From Actinomortierella ambigua (taxonomy: Eukaryota; Mortierellomycota; Mortierellomycetes; Mortierellales; Mortierellaceae), in assembly GCA_016098155.1 (NCBI GenBank), contig JAAAJB010000551.1, forward strand, positions 1 through 23,244: 23,244 nt of DNA, read 5' to 3'. Positions within the stretch are counted from its first letter, which is position 1, and each line of letters begins with the position of its first letter. The notes below the pieces were generated by a model. That model was not told the origin of the DNA. It ran no database searches and saw only the letters and a list, made by a program, of their open reading frames with translations. A program made the translations under genes and the position numbers. Of the stretch, positions 1 to 11,700 are shown piece by piece.

Positions 1-363
1 CAACATCAACAACGAGCGCCCACGCCCCCCCCCACCCCTCCGCCGCCCTCCATCTCCACTGCTCCCCCCCCCATGCTCCTACTCTGCAGCCATCAAGAAG
101 CCTGTCAGAGAGTAACAAGCGATTCTCTCGGTCCACGAATACGCACAGTACACTACAGCCTCTCCCAGTGTACGCACATCTCATCCGGACTCGGTGCTTT
201 ACCAAGGACCTCCGAAGAATACGAGCCTGGCAGATATCACCTTTGCCCCCCCTCCACTCAGCTATCGGCACCACCGACGGCGTTATCCCCATGGAACAAA
301 GTACAAAACAATAAGAACATCAATATAGCTCTGGCCAACTTTGAGGCTCACTTTGATCAATAA
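1..363 (+). other. possible 3' end of a proline-rich coding region, cut by the window edge
   Basis: Frame 1 is open from the left edge to a stop at 361-363 and begins with a proline-rich run around a long C tract. Frame 2 is also open apart from a single TAA at 113-115. After that stop it reads a natural-looking, mixed-composition peptide (SPSVRTSHPDSVLYQGPP and onward) until TAG near 349. Either could be the end of a gene that starts outside the window. The C homopolymers could also hide a sequencing slip that would join the frames. No family is recognised in either frame, and chance openness of C-rich DNA is a serious alternative. Confidence 0.2.
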
Positions 364-2693
364 GAAGAAGACAAAGACAACAATGCTCGCCAACTCGCTC
401 TAACCACAACCGAGCACCATCAAAGATCATGAATTCCTAGCACACGAGTCTACATATGGCAAAACCAATCGACATGGGTCGCATCCTGGTGCACAAAGTA
501 CGATGCTTCAACACTCAACACGCTCGACTGACTGGAGAACGGTATGTGGGGCAATGTACGTAAAGGAGTATGTTATTGTTAGGAGGCAAGGGTGTTGACT
601 ACAAAGGGGGGCAGCAAGTTCTCGGTGAAAAATGATGGAAAAGTAGTGGGGAGTTAATAGCTACCTGATCTCTGGAAGAGAGAGCTATGACTCCAACATT
701 CAATGAGCGCTGACTAGTCATTCTCACCTGTAACTATCCTATGATACGTGTTCACCACTTCGCCGAGTCCAAGGACTGCCACGATATCAGGGAATATCTG
801 GCCTGCCTTTGTCTATGCCTTGCTCAAGGATAGCGAGTCTTCTAGGTCGATCGGGATAAAGTGTGTTCAATCGACCCACCAGACAGGGTGCGCTGTTGCA
901 TTTCCCCCCTTTTCCCGCTTCTCCATTAACCTTGGTGATCTCGCTCTCATCGACCCTGGTCTACCACGGCCCAAGATAGCTCTCTATTCCTATTGTTGTT
1001 GACCACAGGCTTTAGTCACACTCCCTTCTTTTGTTCTCTACACGTTCTGTATTTTCGAGCCACACACCCTTCATATCATCCTGGCCCTTGGGCTGTCGAT
1101 CCACTTCACTGAACGCTTTCAAGTGGTGGCCTCAATTTCTGGATATCTGAATTTCCTGGACCATAAATCTGAAGCACAGCATGGCCTTGATTGACCTTTT
1201 TTTGGAGGCAAGCGGGACAAGTAGGCGTCCAACCACCGATTATTCGACCACCATAAGACACCACTAACTGAGGTGCATGCGCAATGGAATCGGCGTGATG
1301 AATTGTGGCGTTGTAGGAAGATGTTAGAGAAATGAAGAACGCGAAAGTCAAGGGAGGAGAGCAAGAATAAGAGTGCCCCTTTCGCTGTATTGCTCTTCTT
1401 TTGGGGAGAATTGAAAAGAACAAAAAGGTCATGCAGCCTCATGTTATGGTGCCCCCCTCCCCATCCTGTCAATCACAAGCTAGAAGAACCTGGGTTCAGA
1501 GTTTCCAACGTAGAGAAGAGATTGCTCATGTCAGTCACCCACCACATTTCGTCCGCACTACATTTTGAGCCTTATCTGGCTTGATACATGTGAGAGACCC
1601 TACTTCCACCCCCCTTGTCCATTCCTTAAACCTATGGGATTTGTCATTAGGCACCCTACGTTTCCTGCGTTGTGGATGGTCGGTTCTTGGATGGCAAATC
1701 AAAGGGTATGTTTCCTATTGGGAGTCAATGGGCTGTGGTGTACGCGGTGAACCCAATTGCCTTCTTTAGACTTTAGGCTACAGTTTGTACCGTCTACCAA
1801 GATTTTTTGTCCAAAATCCAGACTCTCCGAATCTAACCCTATAGAGTTCGCCGCTTACGCGACATTCACTTCTCTCCAGCCCCACCGTGTTCAATATTCC
1901 GAACCAGAAACAGAGTGCCATGAACTTGTAACGAGCAGGAGGCGTATGGGGAGGGTGGGATGGAGACGACAGAGGTGATCGCAGAAGAAAGGCGCCAGGA
2001 GCATGGCCATTACATGATCGGCGAGCGGCATGCTGGAAATTCTGATAAGGTTACAGTTGGTTGTTTATTTTTCTTGGTCGGTTGATGCTGCACTGATAGG
2101 CACATCCACAAATTATGAGACAAAAAAAAACACAAAAGGTAGAATAAGCCTCCATTCGCCCTGCACATGACGATTTCACCTTTAGTTTGGCGAGGGAAAG
2201 AAAAAAAAACAGGCAAAAGCAAATGACAACTCTGCCAGCAATGAATAAAAGACTCAATCTCCCTGATGTGTTGTAACCTTGAATAATGGCCTAGTGCGAT
2301 GACTTGCGAACCCTTCTCCTTCGGCCCCCCCCTCCTCTTCCAGTTCATGCTCAACCTTCTCTTCCCGGGCGATATTTCCTTTCTCAGAAGCTTTGTGCAT
2401 GGCCCTGTATGATGTTGTTACGATTACCAAGTACCCGTGTCCAAATTGTTCTGCGAGGGAGCCCAACTCTATTTATTATTTTGGTAGTTCTTGTTTGCTC
2501 CCGTCTCTGTTTTCGTAGATTCACATTCCCCGGTACACAGTACGTAAAAAACGGATCAGAGAGGGAGACAGGAGAGAAAGCTAAAGTTAGGAAAGAATGG
2601 ACAACCCCTCCCTCCCTCTCCCACTCTCTACACCACCTTGTTCAGGGGCGAAGACCATTGAGTTTTTCTTTTTTTTTTTTGTCTATTGAAAAA
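364..2693. other. spacer with no supportable gene
   Basis: Short open frames occur on both strands (for example 1106-1472 on the minus strand and 2304-2729 on the plus strand). They overlap one another, lack recognisable domains, and contain runs typical of non-coding DNA such as T-rich and A-rich tracts around 2120-2210 and 2665-2680. The right end includes the probable 3' UTR side of the minus-strand gene at 2737. I see no RNA gene, terminal repeat or mobile element here. Confidence 0.5.
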
Positions 2694-2699
2694 TTTATT
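2694..2699 (-). terminator. polyadenylation signal AATAAA
   Basis: The plus strand reads TTTATT, that is AATAAA on the minus strand, 37 bases past the stop of the minus-strand surface-protein gene. It is canonical in sequence and well placed for 3' end formation. Confidence 0.6.
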
Positions 2700-2736
2700 G
2701 TCCGCTTGAGAAGAAAAAAGATGCAATAGCTTCAGG

Positions 2737-3162
2737 TTACAGAGCAACAAGGGCAACAGCAGCGGCAACAAGTGCCGCACCAGCCTTGCTGGGAACGGAG
2801 AGAGTGCCCTGCGAGAGGAGAGAAGGGTCGCACATATTCTTGTCACCGTCTTTAGTCTGGCCCGCTTCCTTGAAGCTCGCCTTGAGTTGCTCAATCGTCT
2901 CGGTGGGGCACTCGGATGAACACTTATCCCACATGCTGGGTGTGCTGACGACATCGCAGAAGCAGGCGCGCTCAGCACCGGTTAACTTGTAAAGGTCATA
3001 GCCCTTATTCAATTCAAATTTGGCTTCCTTGCACGACTTGACGGCCTCAAGCTGCTTGATCACGCACGGCTCGCAGTCGAGTCCAGTCACCTGGGCCATG
3101 GTGGAGGTGGTGGTGAAAGCCAATAGGACGGCCATGGTAACGATGATCTGCTTGAACTGCAT
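2737..3162 (-). CDS. small secreted, GPI-anchored, eight-cysteine surface protein (CFEM-like)
   Basis: This intronless gene of 141 codons encodes a likely cell-surface protein. Residues 1-23 form a signal peptide (basic start, hydrophobic core, cleavage after TSTMA). The mature part holds eight cysteines at 30, 33, 44, 67, 69, 81, 85 and 111. The stretch C-x-C-x11-C-x3-C (67-85) matches the second half of the fungal CFEM cysteine pattern, but the first half does not fit. The C-terminus (about 127-141) is an uninterrupted Ala/Val/Leu tail after small residues (SVPSKAG), the form of a GPI-attachment signal. I chose the start at 3162 because it begins the signal peptide; the frame is open upstream to 3327, but that would bury the signal. 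A TATA-like box lies about 110 bases upstream. The exact function is unknown. Heme/iron binding is only a family-level suggestion. Confidence 0.85.
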   Translation of the reverse strand: MQFKQIIVTMAVLLAFTTTSTMAQVTGLDCEPCVIKQLEAVKSCKEAKFELNKGYDLYKLTGAERACFCDVVSTPSMWDKCSSECPTETIEQLKASFKEAGQTKDGDKNMCDPSLLSQGTLSVPSKAGAALVAAAVALVAL

Positions 3163-3270
3163 TTTTTTTTGTCTGTTGGTTTCTGTATGGAGGAGGTTGG
3201 GAGCGGGCAGTGTGGATGGGTCAGAGAGGGGCGAAGAAGTTTGAGGAGATGGGATGGGAGAAGCAACACC

Positions 3271-3280
3271 CTTTTTAAAG
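3271..3280 (-). promoter_or_regulatory. TATA-like element of the surface-protein gene
   Basis: CTTTAAAAAG on the minus strand, about 110 bases before the ATG at 3162. The sequence between is a C-rich leader ending in an A-rich run directly before the start codon, as in many strongly expressed fungal genes. Confidence 0.5.
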
Positions 3281-4105
3281 GCTTCAACGAACCCTGTTTT
3301 GGCTCTTTCACCGGTTGTCACGATCAATTAGCGAGGCAGTTTGGCTTCTGGGGATCGACTGTGGAGCCCATCTGGTGTTTCGTGTTGCTAAACTCTGCTG
3401 TGTCTCTTGGAACAGCAGCATAGCACATTCACTTTGCAAGGTTACTCGTCCATTGTCGGCTGAGAGCTCTTTTGGTGATTACGCTCACCCGTGCTCAGGC
3501 TAACATGGTCGGCTATTGACTGCAGCTAGAGCTGATAATCTTTACGGTGCATAGCTGCTTTCGCTAGTGACAAACATAACATTTTTACCATTCCTGTGCA
3601 CCACCTTATTCGTTGCTCTGCTTTGGTCTTCAACTTGCAGTCATGGGCAGTTGGCGTTTAGCTGCCGAGTGTTTGAAACCCCGACGCCTTTTTTTTAGAT
3701 GATAAACCACACGAAAACAGTTGTTGCAGCATGGCGTGCGTATCGTACATAGTCCCTGCCTATAATCCTCATGTTTACCACCCCTGGTAAGCTACAACAG
3801 TTGATCATTGATTTCTTGGGTTTCCACAGAGGCAACCTCAATACTATTAATAGTGGATGAAAAACAAACAATTCTTTTGTTGTCCCCGGGGATGTGTTTA
3901 CCGAAGAGAAATTTTCTCAGCACGATCCGGGTGAGGGGGGGAAAGAGCATGCAGAACTTGGTCACCAGAAGGTGTTACAAGGCTAAATTCATCAAAATAC
4001 GGCGAAAAACTGCAATCAAAATTGGAAGCCAATCTTGGGTACACATCTCCGATGCATGCCAGACTCTTTTGCTGTATACTGCGGCAGTTCTGCGCGTAGT
4101 CTATC

Positions 4106-4132
4106 TGTGTGTGTGTGTATATATATGTATGT
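4106..4132 (+). repeat. (TG)n(TA)n dinucleotide microsatellite
   Basis: About seven TG units run directly into TATATATA followed by TGTATGTG. It is a compound simple repeat in a spacer. Confidence 0.85.
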
Positions 4133-4469
4133 GCGAGGGATTTAGACTTTGGTGCCTCGTGTGCAATACCGGTCAGGAAGGCCATGCTACATGACTGCAC
4201 TGCACTCGCCCAATAGATTCTTTAGGATCACCAATATGACTCGACTATGTAAACAACAACTACTCGGTAAGTTGTGTTCCGGGGAGGGTGAGTTTCTAGA
4301 CTCCCAGACCTGAATTGAATTGTGGACGGAACATCTGCCTTGGGAAGCACTTGTCATGGAGACTACAATGTACAGATATTCATCTTCCCCGTACAATCAC
4401 AACAGACTGGAGTATAGGGGGAAGAAGCGGACTTTACACAAGAATGAACACACACACCCTCTCTCTCCT

Positions 4470-4490
4470 ACACACACACACACACACACA
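4470..4490 (+). repeat. (CA)n microsatellite
   Basis: An uninterrupted run of about ten CA units, preceded by a shorter CA run and a CT run. Confidence 0.85.
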
Positions 4491-7387
4491 AACACCTTGT
4501 AGTGACTGAGCCTTTGGTTTTGTCCCTCTGAGATAGAAAGACGAGAGACTTTTGTGATCGCCCGTGACTTCTCTTCGACCCCTGGCAAGGGAAATTGGGC
4601 AGAGATGAGAGCCGGAAAGAAGTTCTTCCATTGTGGGGGGAGGTTAAGAATCCGAGTGCTTGGCCCAGGAGTTGGAGAGGCGAAACCTGAGAAAGAACCT
4701 TTCTCTCCCTCATCTGCAAGGAGGTCAGTCTACAAGAGAATAAGGGTGTCTCTTCAAGCCAGGGACTTTGTCGATAGAGTAGCTTCAGACATGATCTGTT
4801 TCAAATTGGTGAGATGATTGAAATATGCCCACACCTTGCGTCTTTCCTAAGACTAGACAGTTGGCCGGGAAGATCGTCATATCAGAGTGTGATCAAATGT
4901 CAAGACCCCCCCCCACATGGTGTTCCATCTCTCCCCTTCCCCCCCCAAGCCTTCCTGCTTATCCAAGGACAAATCAAAGTCTCAGGCGCTGGCTGTACAC
5001 ACGTTTGACACAGCTGAAAGAAATGGGGCAGTGGCTGAGAAGATGAGTGGAGAGAATTCGTGGAGAAGATGGGGGTGGTAGGCTCGACTATATACACCGA
5101 AGCCCATCTTGATCCAAAAGGGCCAAGCACATGGGAGAGCTGGGCCAATGGAGGTCAAACCATCCGTTCTGATACATCCTGCTACCTTGGAGTTCCACCC
5201 TCTCGTTCCAATCTGAGACATTGAACAAAGTGGGAACAGACGAGGTGAGATGGATCCGATGAAGACGTGATTAGATACCGGCTGAAACTTGTTGCACATG
5301 GAACGTTGTGTGAGGAGGAGGCATGGTGCCAGACAAGCGGTCCTCAAGTAGACCACAGATGCTCAAGTAAGGAGTTCCTCGCGCTAGTCCGCTAGTCCGA
5401 GGTAAAGCTGGGGGAGCAGAGCCTGATAATTCAGATTGCGAAGGAAACTCACAAAACTTTACATATTGTCGGTGACAGCTGCATTGAACCTCGGAAGAGG
5501 ATGGATATGTCAAAAAGCCAAGAGGCATTATCGTTGGCCCCTACGAATACCTTATCCTCTATTGAACTTCGCTGATTCAGAAACTAAAGTGAGTGCCTGA
5601 GAATATTCACCGGAATGACAGTCTTGCCACTGTCTCTCCCTTGAGATTCGGTTTGGATCAGGTACAAAACTCTACAAAACTCTACCCTTCTCTTTTTGTG
5701 CCGTGCCTTTTCCTCAGGTTTGTTCATGTCTATGCATTCCTGCCTCCCGCTTCTTTCTTGGCCTGAGGGTCAGGGCGATACTTCATTACTGGCCATGGTA
5801 GAGCACTTGGGTCGATGAGCAAAGTCGTCTCCACTTTGTTTCCACTGATCGGCCACTACTCAAGAGACGGTGCCTGAATAGCATATAACAACAGCGTCGT
5901 CGAGGAGGCTCAGCGGCAAAGCCAAGGACACAGCCTCTCTCTCGTCCCGGATCCAACGTCTTGATTGTATTACGGCAAGCGATTCAGTATGACAAGGGAA
6001 ACGTGTGCGTCCCCTCCACTTCGCTCTTGGATGGATAAAGCTCTCAAGTGCACCATGTTTTCTGGCATCACCGACCTTTCGTGACGCATCCCGGGGGAAC
6101 GGCCAGTGCCTCACTATTATTCGCGCTGGTCGAGTTGAAAACCCCTTACATGGAGATCAAAGTCATCCTCTCATTCGAATCCCATCCCTTCGAAGAGGAG
6201 TAGCCAAAATTCCGAGTTTTCTTCGAGTCACTCCGAAAGCAACCTTGAGACTCCTCAAAGTATGTGATTCGCATGGTGTTAGTAGAAGTGAGAGGGCTCA
6301 ATTGTAAAGTTGTACACAAGCCATTTTTTACTCTCTGCGAAGAGGTATGTGAGTGAGAGGGTACATCTGAGTGTAATGATGGAAAATATCGATTATCCAT
6401 GAGCGAATGCTAGGCAGTGTGTTTCAAATGGACACATGAAACTACAAATGTAAAGTTCACTCCTGAGAGCGAGCTGTTGTATCCAGAATATCGCGCTAAT
6501 GGATCAGGGAGATCCATGTCCAGTCTAGGATAGTTTACAAACAACCACGCAAGAGAGAATAGTATGGTAGTGATATTGTAACCTTGTTAGTTTTGGGGGA
6601 GGAAGCGACGTTACTTCTCTCTCACCCCTGCATCCGCCACTTGGCCTTTATTTTTTTATACATGGAATTCTATTATGATACTCCGGTTTCTTCTACCACG
6701 AAGTAAAAGGGGCAGACTGAACAACAATAAGAACGTCGATATCAAGAAAGAAAGATCGTTTGTTTACTGGTGCCTAACAATAGTAAAGCCCGGTTTGCAT
6801 GGGTTAGTATGAATAGGATCCGATCAGGACGAATAAGTTAATTCCTTCACTCCATGCCACCTGGCCCAAGGTAGTAAGGATCGTGTCCCCTCCCAACGGC
6901 CCTTATTCCAAATTCAAATACGGCCTATTGCAGTCTAGCCCATGACGACGATTAGATAGACCCGACAAGGTTAGGACTAGACAGAGTATTAAAGAGCTTC
7001 AGGGACCTCTACTGGCCTACAACGTCGTCGTATTTCCTTGGCACACTCATGCTTCCCCCACTGTTTGAACTCCATTTTGAACATCGTAGTTTGACGCGAA
7101 CCATTCTGCTGAGAATCTACAGGTCATCTTCTTAGGTTTCTTTGTCTAACATGCACTACTTTTGATACACAAGATGTTTGTTAATACAAACACGCACTCA
7201 CACAACCTTCTACTTCTCTCTCACCTCCCCCGCCAAACCCATCGTCATCTAGTTTCCATCAGTCCTACCATTTCGCCGGCAACCCATCAAGTGCTACTGC
7301 TACGAAAGTTCCTCCTCCTCATAACTGCTCTCCTGATTCTTGTGAGCACAGTGTCCGTATGTCGCAAGAGAAGGTTTAAAAAAAAAA

Positions 7388-7567
7388 GACAGTGATGCTA
7401 ATGAGAACAGACCATTGTGTACCGTTGGAGCATCTGTTACTGCCTTTGGCTACGAGTTCTCCAGCTATGCCTTCTATGACCCAGAAGAAGCAACAAGAAA
7501 GGGCGCCTTTTACTGCCACTTCTTTTGGAGAACACTGCTTCGACGGGAACCCATGGCGGTTGGATGA
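7388..7567 (+). other. coding-like island, possible orphan exon or gene fragment
   Basis: A 59-codon open stretch follows a poly-A run and ends at TGA 7565-7567. It reads as a balanced peptide rich in aromatic residues, including TAFGYEFSSYAFYDPEEA, unlike the low-complexity frames around it. There is no ATG at its beginning in this frame and no clear splice acceptor, so it could be the end of a processed or decayed gene. The family is not recognised. Confidence 0.2.
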
Positions 7568-7597
7568 TATATAAATATATATATATGGGTGGTGGTG

Positions 7598-7618
7598 GGA
7601 TTGGACTACCCAATCCGT
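7598..7618. promoter_or_regulatory. hairpin carrying two opposed CCAAT motifs
   Basis: GGATTGG, a five-base spacer and CCAATCC form a 7-bp inverted repeat, so a CCAAT core appears on each strand. It lies just after an AT-rich tract at 7565-7586 and about 450 bases before the TATA-like box of the H+-ATPase gene. CCAAT is the core of the HAP/NF-Y binding site; use as a promoter element here is inference. Confidence 0.35.
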
Positions 7619-8060
7619 CCAAGTGCAAACACTTTCCCCAAGTCATCCATCCCCCATCAACTCACGCAGCTCGTTCACACTCCCTGTGCCTTCGAGTCCC
7701 TTGAAAGGCACGGTTTTCTTGCTCATATACCCCCCCCTTCCCCCACGAAGCCCTCCGCCCCGCCCTTCCTCTCAGACAACACGCAAAGACCTGGCCAGTC
7801 GTGGTGTAAGATCAGGGCCTATCCACAAAGCTAGATTACAAAACGTGTGAGTGAGGTGTCACCCAACTTCCATTTACGTCGATTCCTCAGAGTAGGCCGA
7901 CCTCTTTTGGCAGAAGTGAATCATGTCAAACCGAATTACCCGCACTCAATCCCATTCAATCCCCGGAGGAAAAATCGTCTGCGTCGCCGGCGAGAGTGTA
8001 CCGTTGGACCAAAGAGGACGCTCGCGCCCAACATCAAATAGCAAAGCTCACGAGTTCCTC

Positions 8061-8070
8061 TTTAAAAAAG
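8061..8070 (+). promoter_or_regulatory. TATA-like box of the H+-ATPase gene
   Basis: TTTAAAAAAG is followed by roughly 260 bases of nearly pure C/T sequence (8085-8335), the arrangement of strong fungal promoters. It lies about 725 bases before the ATG, a distance largely explained by the leader intron at 8337-8758. Confidence 0.45.
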
Positions 8071-8188
8071 ATCTGTGCATTGCCCTGTCCCTCTCTTTTT
8101 CTTCTCTTCCCTTTTTTTTTCTCGCTCGCTCCCTCCACTTCTCTTCTTCCTCCCTCCCACTCTCTTCTCTCTTCTTTTTTATTGTCTC

Positions 8189-8206
8189 CCTTCCTTCCTT
8201 CCTTCC
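8189..8206 (+). repeat. (CTTC)n tetranucleotide repeat in the pyrimidine-rich leader
   Basis: Four to five CTTC units inside the C/T tract between the TATA-like box and the leader intron. Confidence 0.7.
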
Positions 8207-8336
8207 ATCCCTACCCTTGCCTTCTTTCCGTTACACTAGCTGGATCCCCATTCAGCTCGCCTCCCTCCTTCCTCACGCTCACTCCACGTCTCCTCCTTCC
8301 CTCCCCCCTTTTCTTTATCCTCTATTCTACATACCT

Positions 8337-8758
8337 GTAAGTTTGTCGTGTTGCATAATCTTGCAGCAGTCGGCAAAGCTGCAAAGGGAAAGTGGTTCCT
8401 TGACCCGCCGCTACCCTTACACACGACTTGGGGGAGCCACCCGACCCTGAAATCGAACCACCATCCTCAGGCTGACTAGATCTCACACCTTGACTCCCCC
8501 ACACCTCAAACATCTCCCTCATTCTAAACCAGAACAGTCTTTTTTTGAACATATTCGCCGAGAGAGGGTACCTTCGGCTCCTGCTAGCTGGCACCCTTCA
8601 CAAGTGGGCGTGTTTCGCTTTGTTGTGGGTATGGGTTCTGGTCCTATCGCTTGCTTGAACACTGGTGTTGACTCTATTGTTTCTTTCTCTTCGTCCTTCC
8701 CTCTACTCCTCTCCCCCCCCCCCACATCTCTCTCTTCTTTATCAATACCCACTTGTAG
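8337..8758 (+). other. probable 5' UTR intron of the H+-ATPase gene
   Basis: A strong donor, GTAAGT, starts at 8337 right after the pyrimidine-rich leader. The matching acceptor CTTGTAG ends at 8758, preceded by a long C/T tract, and leaves 28 leader bases before the ATG at 8787. The nearer AG at about 8365 would give an intron too short to splice. The 422-base length is long for a fungus but in line with the next intron of this gene. Confidence 0.6.
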
Positions 8759-8786
8759 TCCCATATAGTGCATCCCCATCCTCACC

Positions 8787-11700
8787 ATGAGCGAGAAGAT
8801 CGAAGTCCATGAGCCCACCCCCCGGGGAGAGGCATCTACCAAGAATGACGAGAAGGTTGGCAATGTCGAGTTTGAAGAGATTGCCCACAAGGAGCACGTC
8901 GACGAGATTTCGCCTGAGCTCGAAGCTCTCCTTCACACAGATCCCACCACAGGTCTGGACGATGCCGAGGCAGATCGCCGCCGCGAGACCTTTGGTCGTA
9001 ACGAGTTGATAGAGAAGAAGACCCATCCCTTGATCAAGTTTCTGAGCTACTTCACCGGTGCCATTGCCTACCTGATTGAAATTGCCGTCATTTGTTCAGC
9101 CATTGTTGGTGTAAGTAGGAAAACCTCCTTGTCCCCACCTCCGTTGTCCACCTTCCACTCTGTCCCATGTCCAATGCATTGCATTCGTTCACTCCCATAG
9201 AACGTGGCGAGGGACATTCAAACGCCGCCTACCTGGTCGGTCTGGAAGTCTCAAGGACTCGGGCCTCTCTTGTTCTTTGGGGCTCTATATATCTTGCGCT
9301 TCCCCCTCCTCCTCTCATTTCTTCTTACCGCCCTGCACGCATACACATGCATGCGTGCATGGACACTCAGCCACAGCTATGCACACACACAACCTTTGTA
9401 TCCACCTCAATCTTCCCCCTCTTGAGCACAACAGGATAGCTTGAGAGCCAAATGCACTGTCAAGACTGCGAGTGTCACCCCATTTTGGCCCATTTTCCCA
9501 TTTTACCCGTTTCCTCCACTCTCCCCCTTTTTAATGTTATTTGCTTGGTCGTAGGTGGATGTCTCATATCCCTGTTACTAACCACGCGACGCTCCATTTT
9601 TTTTGGCCGTCTTGCCTCTCTCTTCATCCATCCATCCATCCATCAAACGTTCCAACGTAATAGGATTGGGCCGATTTCGGTATTATTCTCACACTACTGA
9701 TTGTCAACGCCACCATCGGATTCATCGAAGAGTCCAAGGCCGAGTCGGCCCTGGACGCTCTCAAACAGACGCTTGCCCTCAAGACTCGCTGCTGGCGCAA
9801 CGGTCACTTGGTGGAGATTGATACTGCCGACCTGGTTCCCGGTGACGTGATTGTCCTTCGTCTTGGTGACATTATCCCCGCTGACGGTCGTCTTCTCGGT
9901 ATCGGTGCCACCGGTGAAGCCACGGAGGGAGACCTCATGGTCGACCAGTCTGCTTTGACGGGTGAGTCGCTCCCACTGGCCAAGAACAAGGGCGCCACCG
10001 TCTACTCGTCGTCTGTGGTCAAGCAGGGTCAGCAGATGGCCGTCGTGACCAAGACCGGTGGCGACACCTTTATTGGTCGTGCTGCCGGTTTGATGGCCGT
10101 GACCTCGGAAGAGGGCCATTTCCAAAAGATTATCAACCGTATCGGCAACTTTTTGATTATGATCACCGTGGTCCTGGTCCTCATCATCATGATCTACCTG
10201 CTGGTCGTGAACCGCGGCACACCCGAGGGTGACTTTAAGCACGTTCTCGAACAGGTCCTGGTCCTGACCATTGCTGCCATCCCTGTCGGTCTGCCCACGG
10301 TCATGTCGGTGACGATGGCCATGGGTGCCAAGGAACTCGCCCTGCGCAAGGTCATTGTCAAGCGTCTGACGGCCGTTGAGGAGATGGCCTCCGTGTCCGT
10401 GCTGTGCTCGGACAAGACCGGTACCCTGACGCTCAACGAGCTAACCTTTGACGAACCTTACCTGACCAACAACTACACCTCCGACGACATCTTGCTGTAC
10501 TCGTACCTTGCTGCCGAGCCCGGTGCCAACGATCCCATTGAATCGGCTGTCCGTACTGCTGCCGAGGAGCAGCTCGAGATCCTGAAGGACCGTACCCACA
10601 AGCATGAGGTCCCCGGCTACAAGGTCACGTCGTTCTTGCCCTTCAACCCCTCGACCAAGATGACCAACGCTACCGTGCTCAAGCTGGACGACAATGCATC
10701 CTTCAAGGTCGCCAAGGGTGCCCCCCAGGTCATCATTCGTCTTGTTGGCGGTGACGATGATGCCGTCCGTGCTGTGAATGCGCTGGCCAAGCGTGGTCTT
10801 CGTGCCCTGGGTGTCGCCCGTACCAAGCCCGGTTCGCTGGAGGAGTATGAGCTCGTCGGTATGATTTCGCTGATCGACCCTCCTCGTCCCGACTCTGGCG
10901 AGACGATCCGTCGCTGCAACCTGATGGGTGTCGATGTCAAGATGATTACCGGTGACCAGCAGATCATTGCCAAGGAAGTCGCTCACCGTCTGGGTATGGG
11001 TCGTGTGATTCTGGATGCCGGCCACCTGGTCGACCCCGACAAGTCGGACGAGGAGATTACGGAGCACTGCATTCGCGCCGATGGTTTCGCTCAGGTCATT
11101 CCCGAACACAAGTACCGTGTCGTCGAACTGTTGCAGGAGCGTGGTATCCTGGTCGGTATGACTGGTGATGGTGTCAACGATGCCCCCGCCCTGAAGAAGG
11201 CCAACGTCGGTATTGCTGTCCATGGTTGTACGGATGCTGCTCGTTCAGCCGCCGACATTGTGTTGCTTGCCCCCGGTCTGTCGACGATTGTCGATGGTTT
11301 GATGACATCGCGTGCGATTTTCCAGCGTATGCGTTCGTATGCCTTGTATCGTATCACGTCCACGGTCCACTTTTTGATGTTCTTCTTCTGCGTGACCATG
11401 GCCTTCCAGTGGCAGATGGCCCCCATCCTGCTGATTCTGATCTGTATCCTGAACGATGCCGCGACGCTGGTCATCTCCGTCGACAATGCTCTGATCTCGC
11501 CACACCCTGACAAGTGGCGTATTGGCCAGCTGATCTTCTTGTCGGTCGTGCTCGGTGCTCTGCTGACGGCGCTGTCGTTTGCCTTCTTCTTTGTCTCTCG
11601 CGATGTCATGGATCTGTCGGAGCCCGAGGTCGAGGCGATCATGTACCTGCACATTTCGTCCGCGCCCCACTTTGTCATCTTCTCCACCCGTCTGGCTGGC

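Larger units (their letters stand above)
3330..8060. other. long spacer without a supportable gene
   Basis: About 4.7 kb with only short, unrelated open frames on both strands. Several of the longer ones begin with GTG or TTG rather than ATG. Contents that can be named are a (TG)n(TA)n tract near 4106-4132, a (CA)n tract near 4470-4490, a short direct repeat (TACAAAACTC twice) near 5660-5680, a coding-like island at 7388-7567, and an AT-rich tract followed by a CCAAT hairpin at 7565-7618. I see no RNA gene and no transposon ends. Confidence 0.5.

Noticed and set aside
4554..4817. 87-codon frame with a natural-looking composition
   Set aside because: It starts with GTG rather than ATG, has no recognised domain, and has no supporting promoter or splice structure.
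7923..8450. 175-codon frame upstream of the H+-ATPase
   Set aside because: It is mostly Ser/Leu/Phe/Pro from the pyrimidine-rich promoter and leader, and it crosses the likely leader-intron donor.
8425..8470. tRNA-like box (GGTTCGATTTC on the minus strand)
   Set aside because: The flanking bases do not form a T-arm stem, and no matching A box or acceptor stem is found.
9167..9439. Possible extra exon inside the H+-ATPase intron
   Set aside because: Helix 1 and helix 2 join perfectly without it, and the peptide does not match any part of a P-type ATPase.
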